Part shown: positions 16,459 through 26,207 of the stretch, piece after piece
How the letters are laid out: the number at the start of each line of letters is the position of its first letter
How positions within the stretch are numbered: position 1 is the stretch's first letter
NCBI GenBank assembly: GCA_018883725.1
Contig: JAHLFN010000057.1
Location: 1-33,883, forward strand
Direction of reading: 5' to 3'
DNA from: Candidatus Fusobacterium pullicola
Lineage (GTDB): Bacteria > Fusobacteriota > Fusobacteriia > Fusobacteriales > Fusobacteriaceae
DNA length: 33,883 nt
Notes under the pieces: generated by a model
Databases searched by the model: none
What the model was told of the DNA's origin: nothing
What the model saw: the letters and a program-made list of their open reading frames with translations, nothing else
Position numbers and translations under genes: made by a program

Positions 16459-18006
16459 ATGAATTGGCATTGGTTTAACTGGGTTGTAATTTTACTTTAT
16501 TTTATTGGAATGTTTATGGTTGGGGTTTATTTTTCAAAGAGAGCTAACTCTACTGAGGATTACTTCAAGGCAGGAGGAAGAGTTCCTTCATGGGTAACAG
16601 CATGTAGTATCTATGCAACAGCTCTATCTTCAATATCTTTTATAGCTATACCTGCTTCTGTATTCAGTAAAGGTTGGTTACTTGGAATGGCACCTCTTGG
16701 TATTATACCAATTGTTTGGGTTGCTGCAGTAATCTTTGTACCTTTCTTTAGAAGAGTTAACGTTACTACTGCTTATGAGTATCTTGGTAAGAGATTTGAT
16801 AATAAATTTAGATTAATTGGAAGTTTAGCTTTCATCTTATTCCACGTTGTTAGAATGGCTATAGTTCTTTACTTACCAACACTTGCACTACAACATGCAC
16901 TTCCTTCATTAAATCCTGTTATATTAACAGTTGGAGTTGCTGTTTTCTGTGTTGCTTATACTTCTATGGGTGGTATTGAAGCTGTACTTTGGTCTGACGC
17001 AATTCAAACTATTGTACTATTACTTGGAGCTTTCTTAATTATTATAGCTGGATTTACTGCTGCCCCTGAAGGTATCGGACAAGGATTTAAAGCACTTTCT
17101 GAAGGTGGAATGCTTCTAAATAGAGATTTCTTTAGCTTAGATTTAGCTAAAATCAGTATCTGGACTATGTTAATTGGTGGATTTGTTAACTCTATCTACT
17201 CTTATGTAGGAAGCCAAGATATAGTTCAAAGATACAATACTACTAAAAATGAACAAGAAGCTAAGAAAAGTTTATTTATGAATATTCCTCTTCTTCTTAC
17301 AAGTATCTTCATCTTTGTAGGAATGGGTTCTGCACTATTTATCTTCTTTAAATTTAAAGCTCAACTTCCAGAAGGAATCAACGGAAATGCTATATTACCT
17401 TATTTCGTAATTCAATATATCCCTACTGGTATCTCTGGACTTGTTTTAGCTGCTATATTTGCTGCAGCACAATCTACAGTATCATCAAGTTTAAACTCTG
17501 TTTCAACTTGTATGACTGCTGATATCTTACAACAATTAAGACCTGACATGAGTGATAAACAAAAATTAGCTTTCGCTAAAGGTTCAAGCTGGATAGTTGG
17601 TATCTTAAGTACAATTTTAGCAGTATATTTCCTATATGAAGGACAAGGAGATATGTTCCTATACTTCCAAGCTATAACTGGATTATTAGGAGGACCTATT
17701 GCTGGAGTATTCTTAGTTGGAATCTTCTTTGAAAGAGTTGATACAAAAGCTGTTTGGGTAGGATTTATAGCTTCAATACTAATTGCTCTATACTTAACTA
17801 ACCCTATGAACATGGTTTCTAACCTAATTCCTGGTTATGTAAAACCTCAAGTATTTGAATTTATGATCTCTTTCTTAATCATTGGTGGAAGTGTTATTGT
17901 ATCAGTTATTGCATCTTTCTTAACTGGTTCACCTAAAGCTGAGCAAATAAAAGGACTAACTTATGCTTCAGTTAAAAATATGAAAGAAGATAGTAAAATT
18001 GATTAA
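16459..18006 (+). CDS. Sodium/solute symporter (SSS family), probable sialic acid importer
   Basis: A 515-residue membrane protein with about 13 hydrophobic segments. Family features are the N-terminal GVYFSKRANSTEDYFKAGGRVP, SIYATALSSISFIAIPASVF, the TAYEYLGKRFDNKFRLIG block, and the SSS signature region around YTSMGGIEAVLWSDAIQTIV. The AAAQSTVSSSLNSVSTCMTAD segment carries the TM8 Ser/Thr residues expected at the Na2 site. The start has GGAGG 8 bases upstream. It is divergent from the regulator-nanK-yhcH-nanE operon and shares its operator pattern, so sialic acid or N-acetylmannosamine is the inferred substrate; related SSS proteins carry sialic acid (SiaT), proline or sugars. It is the only plus-strand gene in this half apart from the cold-shock gene. 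Confidence 0.88.
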   Translation: MNWHWFNWVVILLYFIGMFMVGVYFSKRANSTEDYFKAGGRVPSWVTACSIYATALSSISFIAIPASVFSKGWLLGMAPLGIIPIVWVAAVIFVPFFRRVNVTTAYEYLGKRFDNKFRLIGSLAFILFHVVRMAIVLYLPTLALQHALPSLNPVILTVGVAVFCVAYTSMGGIEAVLWSDAIQTIVLLLGAFLIIIAGFTAAPEGIGQGFKALSEGGMLLNRDFFSLDLAKISIWTMLIGGFVNSIYSYVGSQDIVQRYNTTKNEQEAKKSLFMNIPLLLTSIFIFVGMGSALFIFFKFKAQLPEGINGNAILPYFVIQYIPTGISGLVLAAIFAAAQSTVSSSLNSVSTCMTADILQQLRPDMSDKQKLAFAKGSSWIVGILSTILAVYFLYEGQGDMFLYFQAITGLLGGPIAGVFLVGIFFERVDTKAVWVGFIASILIALYLTNPMNMVSNLIPGYVKPQVFEFMISFLIIGGSVIVSVIASFLTGSPKAEQIKGLTYASVKNMKEDSKID

Positions 18007-18038
18007 TTAAAGGTATCTCTTAACTTAATTTATACTCT

Positions 18039-18076
18039 AAAAAAAGTGGGAAGACAAATTTTTCCCACTTTTTATT
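18039..18076. terminator. Bidirectional terminator between the symporter and phosphoribosyltransferase genes
   Basis: A 12-bp stem AAAAAGTGGGAA/TTCCCACTTTTT (18041-18052 with 18062-18073) has T-runs on both strands. It serves the plus-strand symporter and the convergent minus-strand gene, whose stop lies at 18079. Confidence 0.9.
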
Positions 18077-18078
18077 AT

Positions 18079-18669
18079 TTATTTACTTTTTATATTTTTA
18101 CAAATTGTTAAAACATATATATCATCTACATATATATCATCCTTTAAAAGTTCACATAAATTTCTTAAAGTTGCTCCTGTACTAAATATATCATCTATTA
18201 CTAAGACACTCCCACGTTTTGTTAATTTTCTCTCTTTAATTATACTATTCTTAAATAACTCTATTTTTTTCTCTTGAGGTAGTCTTTTCAATTCTTCTGA
18301 ATTTAACTTTCTAAAAAAATCTAAAGATATTGGTTTCTTTAAAGTCTCACCTAAATGTTTTACTATTTGAAAAAGTGGTTGTATCTCCCTTTGGTATGTA
18401 GGTGGTGTTGCTATTATTCCATCAATTTTATCCTCTATTTTCCACTCTTCTCTTATAAATTTTGCTACTACTTTAGCTATCTCTGCTGCTTTATCATACT
18501 CTTTATGATATTTTAATTCGTTCATTGCTTTCCCAATCTCACTATATTTTACATCAAAAATTGGATAACCAAAAATATCCTCTCCTTTATAATTGCTCTC
18601 TGTCATAAAATAATCTAAAGTATATCCCTCTTTCCAATTTCCTTCAATAATCATAGGATTTATCTTCAC
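18079..18669 (-). CDS. ComF-like phosphoribosyltransferase-domain protein
   Basis: A 196-residue protein with a C-terminal type I phosphoribosyltransferase domain. The PRPP-binding motif SVLVIDDIFSTGATLRNLCE has the two acidic residues and the GAT loop, and IIATPPTYQRE resembles the ComF/GntX family. The usual N-terminal zinc-finger cysteines of ComF are absent. ComF proteins act in DNA uptake in transformable bacteria, GntX in others; the reaction is unknown. GTG at 18669 is chosen because a GGGAGGG site lies 8 bases upstream and the longer frame runs into the promoter. It is a single-gene unit, convergent with the symporter. Confidence 0.8.
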   Translation of the reverse strand: MKINPMIIEGNWKEGYTLDYFMTESNYKGEDIFGYPIFDVKYSEIGKAMNELKYHKEYDKAAEIAKVVAKFIREEWKIEDKIDGIIATPPTYQREIQPLFQIVKHLGETLKKPISLDFFRKLNSEELKRLPQEKKIELFKNSIIKERKLTKRGSVLVIDDIFSTGATLRNLCELLKDDIYVDDIYVLTICKNIKSK

Positions 18670-18702
18670 TGTTTGTCCCTCCCATAGTATTATTATAACT
18701 TT

Positions 18703-18732
18703 ATTATACCATTTTATATGGATAAAAAGCAA
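18703..18732 (-). promoter_or_regulatory. Promoter of the phosphoribosyltransferase gene
   Basis: TTGCTT, 18 bp, TATAAT (18703-18708) on the minus strand, about 35 bases upstream of the GTG start; this supports the shortened gene. Confidence 0.65.
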
Positions 18733-18793
18733 ATGTAGTGTTTTGTTTTTTTTCAACTAAATTATTTTTTTTACTATTTTTATAAAAAAGTAC

Positions 18794-18822
18794 TTGATAT
18801 TATCTCCACATTGGAGTATAAT
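18794..18822 (+). promoter_or_regulatory. Promoter of the cold-shock gene
   Basis: TTGATA (18794-18799), 17 bp, TATAAT (18817-18822) on the plus strand. The transcript should begin near 18829, leaving a leader of about 75 bases that can form a small GAATT/AATTC hairpin; long structured leaders are typical of cold-shock genes. Confidence 0.78.
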
Positions 18823-18903
18823 CTATATAATTGTTCTAGGTTACTGAATTTTTTGTGAATTCTACTATTTGGACGAGAAGTTTTTATTTTGGAGGTTTGT
18901 AAA

Positions 18904-19104
18904 ATGTTAAAAGGAACTGTAAAATGGTTTAACAAAGAAAAAGGGTTTGGATTTGTAACTAGTGAAGAGGGTGCTGATTACTTCGTACACTTCACTGGAA
19001 TAGTAGGAGAAGGATTCAGAACTTTAGAAGAGGGACAAGCTGTTACTTTTGAAGTTACAGAAGGTAAAAAAGGACCTATGGCAGTTGAAGTTAAAGCTGC
19101 ATAG
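18904..19104 (+). CDS. Cold-shock domain protein (CspA family)
   Basis: A 66-residue single-stranded nucleic acid-binding protein that melts RNA structure at low temperature or acts as a general RNA chaperone. RNP1 is KGFGFVTS and RNP2 is DYFVHFTGI; in CspA the second usually reads VFVHFSAI. The N-terminal [14 protein letters not shown] is typical. ATG at 18904 with TTTGGAGG is used rather than the TTG five codons earlier, which lies in the ribosome binding site. It has its own promoter and terminator, and is convergent with apbE. Confidence 0.95.
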   Translation: MLKGTVKWFNKEKGFGFVTSEEGADYFVHFTGIVGEGFRTLEEGQAVTFEVTEGKKGPMAVEVKAA

Positions 19105-19124
19105 TTTAAATATAAACTATTTCC

Positions 19125-19155
19125 AGAGAGCGATTTTACTCGCTCTCTTTTATTA
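19125..19155 (+). terminator. Intrinsic terminator of the cold-shock gene
   Basis: A 9-bp stem AGAGAGCGA/TCGCTCTCT (19125-19133 with 19140-19148) is followed on the plus strand by TTTTATTATT. On the minus strand, where apbE ends at 19160, there is no T-run after the stem, so it is a weaker stop for apbE. A second 8-bp palindrome (ATAGTTTA/TAAACTAT, 19101-19120) overlaps the cold-shock stop codon. Confidence 0.85.
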
Positions 19156-19159
19156 TTCT

Positions 19160-20140
19160 TTATCTCAGCTCTATCTTCATCTTATCATTTTTAAAAATTT
19201 TCATATCTTTATCTACTATTAAGACACCTAAATCATTCTTATCTGCATAATTTAAGACCTCATCTATATCCATAAGGAAAAAAGCTGTTGAGTACATATC
19301 AGAAAAAAATGCATTGTCAGATATTACTACTACCATCTTTTTATCTTCTACAGGAAAACCAGTAGTTTTATCTAGTATATGATGATATCTCTTTCCATCT
19401 ATCTCTACATAGGTTTGATAATCACCTGAAACTCCCATTCCTTCATTATATAGTTCTACTACTCCTAGAAGTTTTTGAGGATTTTCTGGATTTTCTACCC
19501 CTATTCTCCATTTTTTACCATCAGGTTTTCCATTTATTGTTTCTATACTTGAAATAGATGATATAAAGGCACTAGTTACACCTTTTTCTCTCATAACTCC
19601 TTTAGCCTTCTCTACTGCATACCCCTTTAAAAATGAACCGGTATCCAGCTCTACTCCAGGCTCTGAAAATGATAACTCATCTCCTGATAAAATAATCTTA
19701 GAAAAATCTATATGTTGCATTGCTCTTTTTAAATCCTCTTTTTTAGGAATCTCTCTTTTTTCTTTAGCCCCAAAATCCCAAATATCTAAAAGAGGACCTA
19801 TAGTTATATCATACTTTCCATGAGATAGTTCATACACAGATTTTAAATTTTGAAATAAATAAACTCCCTCTTCATCTAACTTTATAGTTTTTTCTTTACC
19901 AGAGTTTAACCTTTCTACAAGACTTCCTTTCATCTTGCTATTAAATTTTTTATCAATTCTTTCTATCTCTTGGAATGCTGCTTCAATAGCTTTATTTGCC
20001 AATTTTTCATTTTTATCATACACAGTTATACTTATATAGGTCCCAAATAAAAATTTACTTTGCTCTATTTTTTGTACCTCTTTACTGCAAGATAAAATAA
20101 AAATTGGCAATATTAATATTGCCAATATTTTCTTTAACAT
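19160..20140 (-). CDS. apbE: FAD:protein FMN transferase (ApbE family) lipoprotein
   Basis: Attaches FMN covalently to threonine residues of target flavoproteins, such as Rnf or Nqr subunits, on the outer face of the membrane. The 326-residue protein starts with a lipoprotein signal MLKKILAILILPIFILS with lipidated Cys18. Family features are FGTYISITVYDKN, DIWDFGAKEK, the ELDTGSFLKGYAVEKAKG loop (commonly D-LGGIAKGYAVD), HHILDKTTGFPVE and the metal-site DMYSTAFFLM. ATG at 20140 overlaps the end of rpoZ less than the longer start and leaves the signal intact. It is the last gene after yicC-remA-gmk-rpoZ; no Rnf genes are in the window. Confidence 0.9.
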   Translation of the reverse strand: MLKKILAILILPIFILSCSKEVQKIEQSKFLFGTYISITVYDKNEKLANKAIEAAFQEIERIDKKFNSKMKGSLVERLNSGKEKTIKLDEEGVYLFQNLKSVYELSHGKYDITIGPLLDIWDFGAKEKREIPKKEDLKRAMQHIDFSKIILSGDELSFSEPGVELDTGSFLKGYAVEKAKGVMREKGVTSAFISSISSIETINGKPDGKKWRIGVENPENPQKLLGVVELYNEGMGVSGDYQTYVEIDGKRYHHILDKTTGFPVEDKKMVVVISDNAFFSDMYSTAFFLMDIDEVLNYADKNDLGVLIVDKDMKIFKNDKMKIELR

Positions 20141-20144
20141 AAAG

Positions 20145-20360
20145 TTATTCACCAACTTTATCTTCTGCTATTTCATATCCTATTTTTCCAGCTAAAATCT
20201 CTCTAAAAGCTTTTTTTACATCAGTATCTTTCTTACTGCATTTTGTTAAAAGAGGTGCTCCCTTTCCTATTTGTCTAGCTCTTTGTCCACTTACAATAGT
20301 TAATATATATTTGTTTGGTATTTTTTCTAATAATTCATCATATATTATCTCTTTTTTCAT
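20145..20360 (-). CDS. rpoZ: RNA polymerase omega subunit
   Basis: Helps assemble RNA polymerase by chaperoning the beta-prime subunit. The 71-residue protein shows the omega pattern YDELLEKIPNKYILTIVSGQ RAR QIGKG, then KKAFREILAGKIGYE near the C-terminus. The start has an AAGGAGATAG site. It follows gmk by 15 bases, the common gmk-rpoZ arrangement. Here it is also only about 1.8 kb downstream of rpoC, so the beta, beta-prime and omega genes cluster. Confidence 0.93.
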   Translation of the reverse strand: MKKEIIYDELLEKIPNKYILTIVSGQRARQIGKGAPLLTKCSKKDTDVKKAFREILAGKIGYEIAEDKVGE

Positions 20361-20375
20361 ATCTCTATCTCCTTA

Positions 20376-20942
20376 TTAATTAGATTTTTCTTCTATAATC
20401 TTTCTAAGTGCAGCACAAGAATCTTCAACAGTATAGTTTATTATAGTTATATCATACTCTTTTTCATATTCTAACTCTTTTATAGAATTTTTTAATCTTA
20501 GCTGAATTGTTTCTTCGCTATCTGTTTTTCTTCCTCTTAATCTTTTTTCTAAATCCTCCATTGTCGGAGTTTTGAAGAAAATTAAATGGGCATCTGGATA
20601 TTGAGCTTTTACTTGAAGCCCACCTTGAACATCTATTTCTAAAATAACATCTTCTCCAGCTAAAAGTCTGCTCTCTACCTCTGATTTTAATGTTCCATAA
20701 TAATTTCCATGAACAGTAGCATATTCTAAAAACTCTCCGTTCTTTTCCTTAGCTATAAACTCTTCCTTTGTTAAAAAATAGTAATCTCTACCATTCATCT
20801 CTCCCTCTCTTGGAGCTCTTGTTGTTGCTGATGTAGCTAAATTTATTCCAAGCATTTTGCGAACTAATCTACAGATTGTAGATTTTCCAGCACCACTAGG
20901 ACCTGAAACTATATATAGATGTCCCTTTATTCCTCTACTCAT
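20376..20942 (-). CDS. gmk: Guanylate kinase
   Basis: Phosphorylates GMP to GDP using ATP. The 188-residue protein has the P-loop GPSGAGKST (14-22), the GMP-binding SATTRAPREGEMNGRDYYFL segment (38-57), LEYATVHGNYYGT, VILEIDVQGGLQVK and the FFKTPTMEDLEKRLRGRKTD lid region. It overlaps the end of remA by 8 bases (ATGAGTAG), indicating translational coupling. Confidence 0.97.
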   Translation of the reverse strand: MSRGIKGHLYIVSGPSGAGKSTICRLVRKMLGINLATSATTRAPREGEMNGRDYYFLTKEEFIAKEKNGEFLEYATVHGNYYGTLKSEVESRLLAGEDVILEIDVQGGLQVKAQYPDAHLIFFKTPTMEDLEKRLRGRKTDSEETIQLRLKNSIKELEYEKEYDITIINYTVEDSCAALRKIIEEKSN

Positions 20943-21183
20943 TTTTTTCTCCTTTCTCTATCCTTAACGATATTGTTTCTGGATTTATTGCTGACATTAT
21001 AACATGGTTTGAATCAGTTATTATAAGAGTTTTTGTCTTTTTTCCTAAAGTAGCGTCAATAAGTCTATTCTCCATCTTTGCTTCATCTCTAAGACGTTTA
21101 CTAGGAGCTGAATCTGGATTTATAATAGCAACTATTCTACCTCTCATTACCATATTTCCAAATCCTATATTTATTGGTTTCAT
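20935..21183 (-). CDS. remA: RemA family regulatory protein (DUF370)
   Basis: An 82-residue protein matching the RemA/YlzA family: KPINIGFGNMVMRGRIVAII, then SAPSKRLRDEAKMENRLIDAT and TLIITDSNHVIMSAINPETI. In Bacillus RemA is a DNA-binding regulator of biofilm matrix and osmoprotection genes. In many bacteria, as here, the gene sits between yicC and gmk, suggesting a broader conserved role. The basic RDEAK region may contact DNA. It starts 8 bases after yicC and overlaps gmk. Confidence 0.92.
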   Translation of the reverse strand: MKPINIGFGNMVMRGRIVAIINPDSAPSKRLRDEAKMENRLIDATLGKKTKTLIITDSNHVIMSAINPETISLRIEKGEKNE

Positions 21184-21191
21184 ACATCCTC

Positions 21192-22070
21192 CTACTCTAT
21201 ATTCATAGACTGCTCTCTTATTTTTTCTAATTCATTTTTACATTCAACTATTAATTTTGAAATTTCATAAAGATTTGATTTTACTCCAGTTGTATTTAAC
21301 TCTCTATATATCTCTTGTAGTATAAAGTCTATCTTCTTTCCTACTGCTACTCCCTTTGAAGAAAGCTCTTTCTTTAACTGCTCCATATGACTGTCCAGTC
21401 TTGAAATCTCCTCAGAAATATCTGATTTATCTGTAAATAGAAGTATCTCTTTTAAGATATCTTCCTCTTTAAATTCAATATTTCCTTTTATTTTCTCCAA
21501 TCTCTCTAGAAGTTTAGACCTGTATATATCTACAACTTGATCCTTATATTTTTTTATCTCATCTATATTAGCTTCCAATATCTCTATTCTCTCAAAAAAA
21601 TAGTTTCTAAGACGTTCTCCTTCCTCTTCTCTTGTTTTTATAAAAGGAATTAATAACTCTTTTATCTTATCTAATATAAATTTACTATACTCATCTTCAT
21701 CTATCTCAAAATCATTTTTCTTGATCACATTTAAATTTCTAACTAAAATATCCATTTTATTACTGAATTTTTCATTGAAATCCTGTTCCATTTCAAGTAA
21801 TACTTTCATATAGCCTTTACTTTGTTCTTTATCATAATCAAAAAGCTTTCCTAAATCTCTTAAATCATTAAACTCAATTTTTAAATCCAATGACCCTCTA
21901 CTTACCTTAGAGGCTATCTCTGTTCTTATTGCCCCTTCTAAAAAATTAAGATTATATGGAAGTTTTATTTTTAAATTTAAATTTTTATTATTTACACTTT
22001 TAAGCTCCATGTTCAAAGCATATTTATCATCTTGATAAGCTAACTTTGAATATCCTGTCATACTTCTCAT
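21192..22070 (-). CDS. yicC: YicC/YloC family endoribonuclease
   Basis: A 292-residue protein of the YicC family, reported to have endoribonuclease activity. It begins with the hallmark MRSMTGYSKL, continues ELKSVNNKNLNLKIKLP, and ends with the conserved HMEQLKKELSSKGVAVGKKIDFILQEIYRELNTTGVKSN block and a final E-rich helix. The middle is rich in Glu and Lys and probably coiled coil. The start has a TGGAGG site. It is 68 bases after rpoC and first in the cluster with remA, gmk, rpoZ and apbE; no promoter is evident, so it may be read from the rpoBC transcript through the palindrome at 22102-22126. Confidence 0.93.
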   Translation of the reverse strand: MRSMTGYSKLAYQDDKYALNMELKSVNNKNLNLKIKLPYNLNFLEGAIRTEIASKVSRGSLDLKIEFNDLRDLGKLFDYDKEQSKGYMKVLLEMEQDFNEKFSNKMDILVRNLNVIKKNDFEIDEDEYSKFILDKIKELLIPFIKTREEEGERLRNYFFERIEILEANIDEIKKYKDQVVDIYRSKLLERLEKIKGNIEFKEEDILKEILLFTDKSDISEEISRLDSHMEQLKKELSSKGVAVGKKIDFILQEIYRELNTTGVKSNLYEISKLIVECKNELEKIREQSMNIE

Positions 22071-22101
22071 TTTAACCTCCAGAAAGATAAAACAGATATA
22101 G

Positions 22102-22126
22102 GAATAGGCGACAATGTCGCCTATTC
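22102..22126. repeat. Palindrome between rpoC and yicC
   Basis: Twelve-base perfect arms (GAATAGGCGACA and its complement) around one central base. In RNA it makes a roughly 10-bp GC-containing hairpin. No T-run follows on either strand, so it may be a processing site or weak terminator rather than a normal intrinsic terminator. Confidence 0.7.
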
Positions 22127-22137
22127 TACATCTAATA

Positions 22138-25100
22138 TTACTCTTGTTCCATTAAATCTTCTTCTATAACTTTTGCTTTTATCTTTTTGTAAGCATTAAA
22201 TCCTGTTCCAGCAGGTATTTTCTTTCCAATGATTACGTTTTCTTTCAATCCTTCTAAGAAGTCTACTTTTCCTTCTATAGCTGCATTTGAAAGAACTTTT
22301 GTTGTTTCTTGGAATGATGCTGCTGATATAAAACTTCCTGTATTAACAGCTGCTTTAGTAATACCTTGAATGATTGGTTCATACTTAATTAAAGCTTTTC
22401 CTAGAGCTTGAAGTTTTTCATTTTCTAACTCTACTACTCTCTTCTCTACTACTTCATCTTCTAAGAATAAAGAAGCTCCTGAATCAACTATTCTTACTTT
22501 CTTAAACATCTGTTTAACGATAATTTCAATATGCTTATCATTTACAGTAACTCCTTGGTCTCTATACACTTGTTGTACAGATTCTAGGATAAACTGCTCA
22601 GCTGCTACAAGTCCTTTAATGTTTAGAACGTCAAATGGAGATATAGCTCCCTCTGTTATCTTATCTCCTGCTTTTACAAGCATTCCGTCAGTAACAACTA
22701 GACGCTCTCCAACTGGTACTAGATACTCTTTATAATCACTTGAATCAGAAACTGATTTAACAAGGATTACTCTCATACCTTTCTTCTTCTTACCAGTTAC
22801 TTCTATCTTACCTTCTATCTCAGTAAGCATTGCTTTACCTTTAGGGTTTCTAGCTTCAAATAGCTCTTGAACTCTTGGAAGACCTCCAGTGATATCTTTT
22901 GTTCCGGCTCCCTCTTTAATGATCTTAGCAATGATTTGTCCTTTTTTAATCTCTTCCCCTTCTCTTACCATTAAGTAAGCTCCGAATGGGATAGTATAGC
23001 TTCCTTTAGTATTTCCTTCTGCATCAAATACTACAACTCTTGGGTTGATATCTCCAGATTCTACTGGTTTAATTGCCATAAATTCTGTAACATCATACTT
23101 TTCATCATAGTTTTCTTTTACATAAAGTTCTCTATACTCAATTCTTCCATCTTGGTCAGCAATAATAGGGATGTGGAACGGATCGAATGTAACTAATGTC
23201 TCTCCTATCTCTACATGTTGTCCCTCTTTTACTTTTAATATAGATCCTGATGGAACTTCATAATCATAGTTTCCAATGATTAATTTAGCTGATTGGCTAA
23301 CTACTATTTCATCTCCATTTTCCTCATTTACTAGTATCTTAACATCTCTGTAAGCTACTTTTCCTGAGTTTTCAGCTCTAACTCCAGTTACTACTGCTGC
23401 TGCTGTTGCAACTCCTCCTGTATGGAACGTTCTCATTGTAAGCTGAGTTCCTGGTTCTCCGATTGATTGAGCTGCAATAACTCCAACCGCTTCTCCAAGT
23501 AGTATCTCTTTGTGGTTAGATAAGTCCATTCCGTAACATTTTCTACATACTCCCTTTTCAAGAGCACATGTTAATGGAGATCTTATCTTAACTTTTCTTA
23601 TTCCTAATTCATCTATTTTCTTGATTAGTTCTTTTCCAATTAAAGTATTTCTTGGAGCTACTACTTCCCCTTCAAATACTAAATCTTCTGCAAGAACTCT
23701 TCCATTTATTCTTTCTTTTAACTCTTCGATTACCTTACCTTCAGAGATTAGTTCTCCTACTTCAATTCCTTGGTAAGTTCCACAATCTTCTGCATTAACT
23801 ATAACTTCATGTGATATATCAACAAGTCTTCTTGTTAAGTATCCTGAATCGGCAGTTCTTAGGGCAGTATCTGCTAGTCCTTTTCTTGCTCCGTGTGATG
23901 ACATGAAGAACTCTAATACTGTTAGTCCTTCACGGAAGTTAGCTTTAATAGGTACCTCGATGATTCTACCTTGTGTATCGGCCATGTTTCCTCTCATTGC
24001 CGCTAACTGTCTCATCTGAGAAATGTTACCTCTGGCTCCTGAGTTCGCCATCATGTAAACTGGGTTGAATTGATCTAGTCCATCCATCATTGCCTTTGTA
24101 ACTGCATCTGTTGCTTCAGACCATACAGTGATAGTTTTTCTATATCTTTCTTCGTTAATGATTTTTCCTGCTTTATAATCAGCTTCGATTTGAGCTACTT
24201 GCTCATCTGCTTTTGCTAGGATCTCTTTCTTAGCTTCTGGAATTTCAAGGTCTTCTATACCTACTGATACCCCTGCCATAGCTCCATAATGGTATCCGAA
24301 ATCCTTAATCTTATTGATTAATTCAGCTGTTTCAGCAAATCCATGTTCATCATATAACTTAGCAATTAATTTCTTTAATTGAGATTTACCAAAAGTTTGG
24401 TTATATTGCTTATCTACTTCAGGTAATAGTTCGTTGAACATTAATCTTCCTGGAGTAGTTTCTATCATTTCACCATTTATTCTTACTTTAATCATAGCAT
24501 GAGTATCTAGTACTCCATTGTGATAAGCTGTTAAAGCTTGAGCTATGTTAGAGAATGCTTTTCCTTCTCCTTTAGAACCTGGTCTCTCTTTTGTCATATA
24601 GAAACATCCCATAACCATGTCTTGAGATGGAACTGCTATTGGCTCTCCGTTTGATGGAGATATTATGTTATTTGGTGCTAACATTAATAGTTTTGCTTCC
24701 ATTATCGCTTCTGGAGATAGCATTAAGTGAACTGCCATTTGGTCTCCGTCGAAGTCAGCGTTAAATGCTGAACATACTAATGGGTGAAGTCTAATTGCTT
24801 TTCCTTCTATTAGTACAGGTTCAAATGCTTGTATTGAAAGTCTGTGTAGAGTCGGAGCTCTGTTAAGTAGTACTGGGTGATCTTGAATTACATCCTCGAT
24901 TACATCCCATACTTTATCGTCTGCTTCTTCAACTAATTTTTTAGCTGTTTTTATGTTACTAGCTAACTCTCTTTTTACTAACTCTCTCATAATGAAAGGT
25001 TTATATAGCTCAAGAGCCATTTTCTTAGGAATTCCACATTGGTTCATCTTTAATGATGGTCCAACAACGATAACCGATCTCGCTGAGTAGTCAACCCTTT

Positions 25101-26100
25101 TTCCAAGTAGGTTTTGTCTAAATCTTCCTTGTTTTCCTTTTAACATATCAGATAGTGACTTTAACTCTCTGTTATTTTGAGCAACTACTGGTTTTCCTCT
25201 TCTTCCATTATCTATTAAAGCATCTACTGCTTCTTGTAGCATTCTTTTTTCGTTTTTAACAACGATTTCAGGTGCTTTTATTTCTAACAGTTTTTTAAGT
25301 CTGTTATTTCTGTTAATAACTCTTCTATATAGATCATTTAAGTCAGAAGTTGCAAATCTTCCTCCATCTAATTGAACCATTGGTCTTAAATCAGCTGGTA
25401 TTACTGGAACATTTTTAAGTATCATCCATTCAGGTTTGTTGTTAGAAGCTATAAAATCTCTTACTATTTTTAATCTTTTAACAACTTTCTTTCTCTTTTG
25501 AGATGAGCTTACATCATCTAACTCTTTTTCTAACTCTTCTCTTAACTCTTCAAGATTTATCTTTTCAAGAAGTTTTAAAATAGCTTCAGCTCCCATTAAA
25601 GCTTCAAATCTATTTCCATATAATTGCTTATATAACTTGTACTCTTTTTCAGTTAAGATTTTTCCTTCTTTTAAATTACTTTCCCCAGTTTCAGTAACTA
25701 CATATCTTGCAAAATATAGTACTGACTCTAACTCTTTTGGAGATAGTCCTATTATAAGTGACATTTTATTTGGTGTTCCTTTAGAATACCAAATATGAGA
25801 AACTGGTGCAGCTAGAGAAATGTGTCCCATTCTCTCTCTTCTTACCTTAGATCTAGTTACTTCTACCCCACATTTTTCACAAACTAGACCTTTATATCTC
25901 ATTCTTTTATACTTTCCACATGCACATTCCCAATCTTTAGTTGGTCCGAATATTTTTTCACAGAAAAGTCCATCACTTTCTGGATTTAAAGTTCTATAGT
26001 TTATTGTTTCAGGTTTTGTAACCTCTCCATGAGACCATTCTTCGATTTTCTCAGGAGATGCTAATCTAATTCTTATTTTCTCAAAACTTCTAATTCCCAT
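22138..26100 (-). CDS. rpoC: RNA polymerase beta-prime subunit
   Basis: Largest core RNA polymerase subunit, carrying the catalytic magnesium site. The protein is 1320 residues from the ATG at 26100, chosen because the longer in-frame TTG lies only two bases from the GGAGG site. The first zinc site has C59, C61, C74 and C77; the catalytic [12 protein letters not shown] loop lies about one third along, the bridge/trigger region includes [21 protein letters not shown], and the second zinc site includes [15 protein letters not shown]. It is 108 bases after rpoB, with a 15-bp hairpin in the gap. Confidence 0.98.
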   Translation of the reverse strand: MGIRSFEKIRIRLASPEKIEEWSHGEVTKPETINYRTLNPESDGLFCEKIFGPTKDWECACGKYKRMRYKGLVCEKCGVEVTRSKVRRERMGHISLAAPVSHIWYSKGTPNKMSLIIGLSPKELESVLYFARYVVTETGESNLKEGKILTEKEYKLYKQLYGNRFEALMGAEAILKLLEKINLEELREELEKELDDVSSSQKRKKVVKRLKIVRDFIASNNKPEWMILKNVPVIPADLRPMVQLDGGRFATSDLNDLYRRVINRNNRLKKLLEIKAPEIVVKNEKRMLQEAVDALIDNGRRGKPVVAQNNRELKSLSDMLKGKQGRFRQNLLGKRVDYSARSVIVVGPSLKMNQCGIPKKMALELYKPFIMRELVKRELASNIKTAKKLVEEADDKVWDVIEDVIQDHPVLLNRAPTLHRLSIQAFEPVLIEGKAIRLHPLVCSAFNADFDGDQMAVHLMLSPEAIMEAKLLMLAPNNIISPSNGEPIAVPSQDMVMGCFYMTKERPGSKGEGKAFSNIAQALTAYHNGVLDTHAMIKVRINGEMIETTPGRLMFNELLPEVDKQYNQTFGKSQLKKLIAKLYDEHGFAETAELINKIKDFGYHYGAMAGVSVGIEDLEIPEAKKEILAKADEQVAQIEADYKAGKIINEERYRKTITVWSEATDAVTKAMMDGLDQFNPVYMMANSGARGNISQMRQLAAMRGNMADTQGRIIEVPIKANFREGLTVLEFFMSSHGARKGLADTALRTADSGYLTRRLVDISHEVIVNAEDCGTYQGIEVGELISEGKVIEELKERINGRVLAEDLVFEGEVVAPRNTLIGKELIKKIDELGIRKVKIRSPLTCALEKGVCRKCYGMDLSNHKEILLGEAVGVIAAQSIGEPGTQLTMRTFHTGGVATAAAVVTGVRAENSGKVAYRDVKILVNEENGDEIVVSQSAKLIIGNYDYEVPSGSILKVKEGQHVEIGETLVTFDPFHIPIIADQDGRIEYRELYVKENYDEKYDVTEFMAIKPVESGDINPRVVVFDAEGNTKGSYTIPFGAYLMVREGEEIKKGQIIAKIIKEGAGTKDITGGLPRVQELFEARNPKGKAMLTEIEGKIEVTGKKKKGMRVILVKSVSDSSDYKEYLVPVGERLVVTDGMLVKAGDKITEGAISPFDVLNIKGLVAAEQFILESVQQVYRDQGVTVNDKHIEIIVKQMFKKVRIVDSGASLFLEDEVVEKRVVELENEKLQALGKALIKYEPIIQGITKAAVNTGSFISAASFQETTKVLSNAAIEGKVDFLEGLKENVIIGKKIPAGTGFNAYKKIKAKVIEEDLMEQE

Positions 26101-26144
26101 TAAATACAAAGCCTCCTTATTGAGATAAAGCTATAAACGACTAG

Positions 26145-26178
26145 AAATAAGTTAAAGAGAGTCCTCCTTAACTTATTT
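26145..26178 (-). other. 15-bp RNA hairpin in the rpoB-rpoC spacer
   Basis: On the minus strand AAATAAGTTAAGGAG pairs with CTCTTTAACTTATTT (one G-U) around a GACT loop. The 5' arm and loop contain AAGGAGG, a perfect ribosome-binding sequence with no start codon after it. No T-run follows, so this is not a standard terminator; a double-strand-specific processing site is possible. Confidence 0.75.
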
Positions 26179-26207
26179 TCCAATCTTAAAATATCAATTA
26201 TTTTTTA

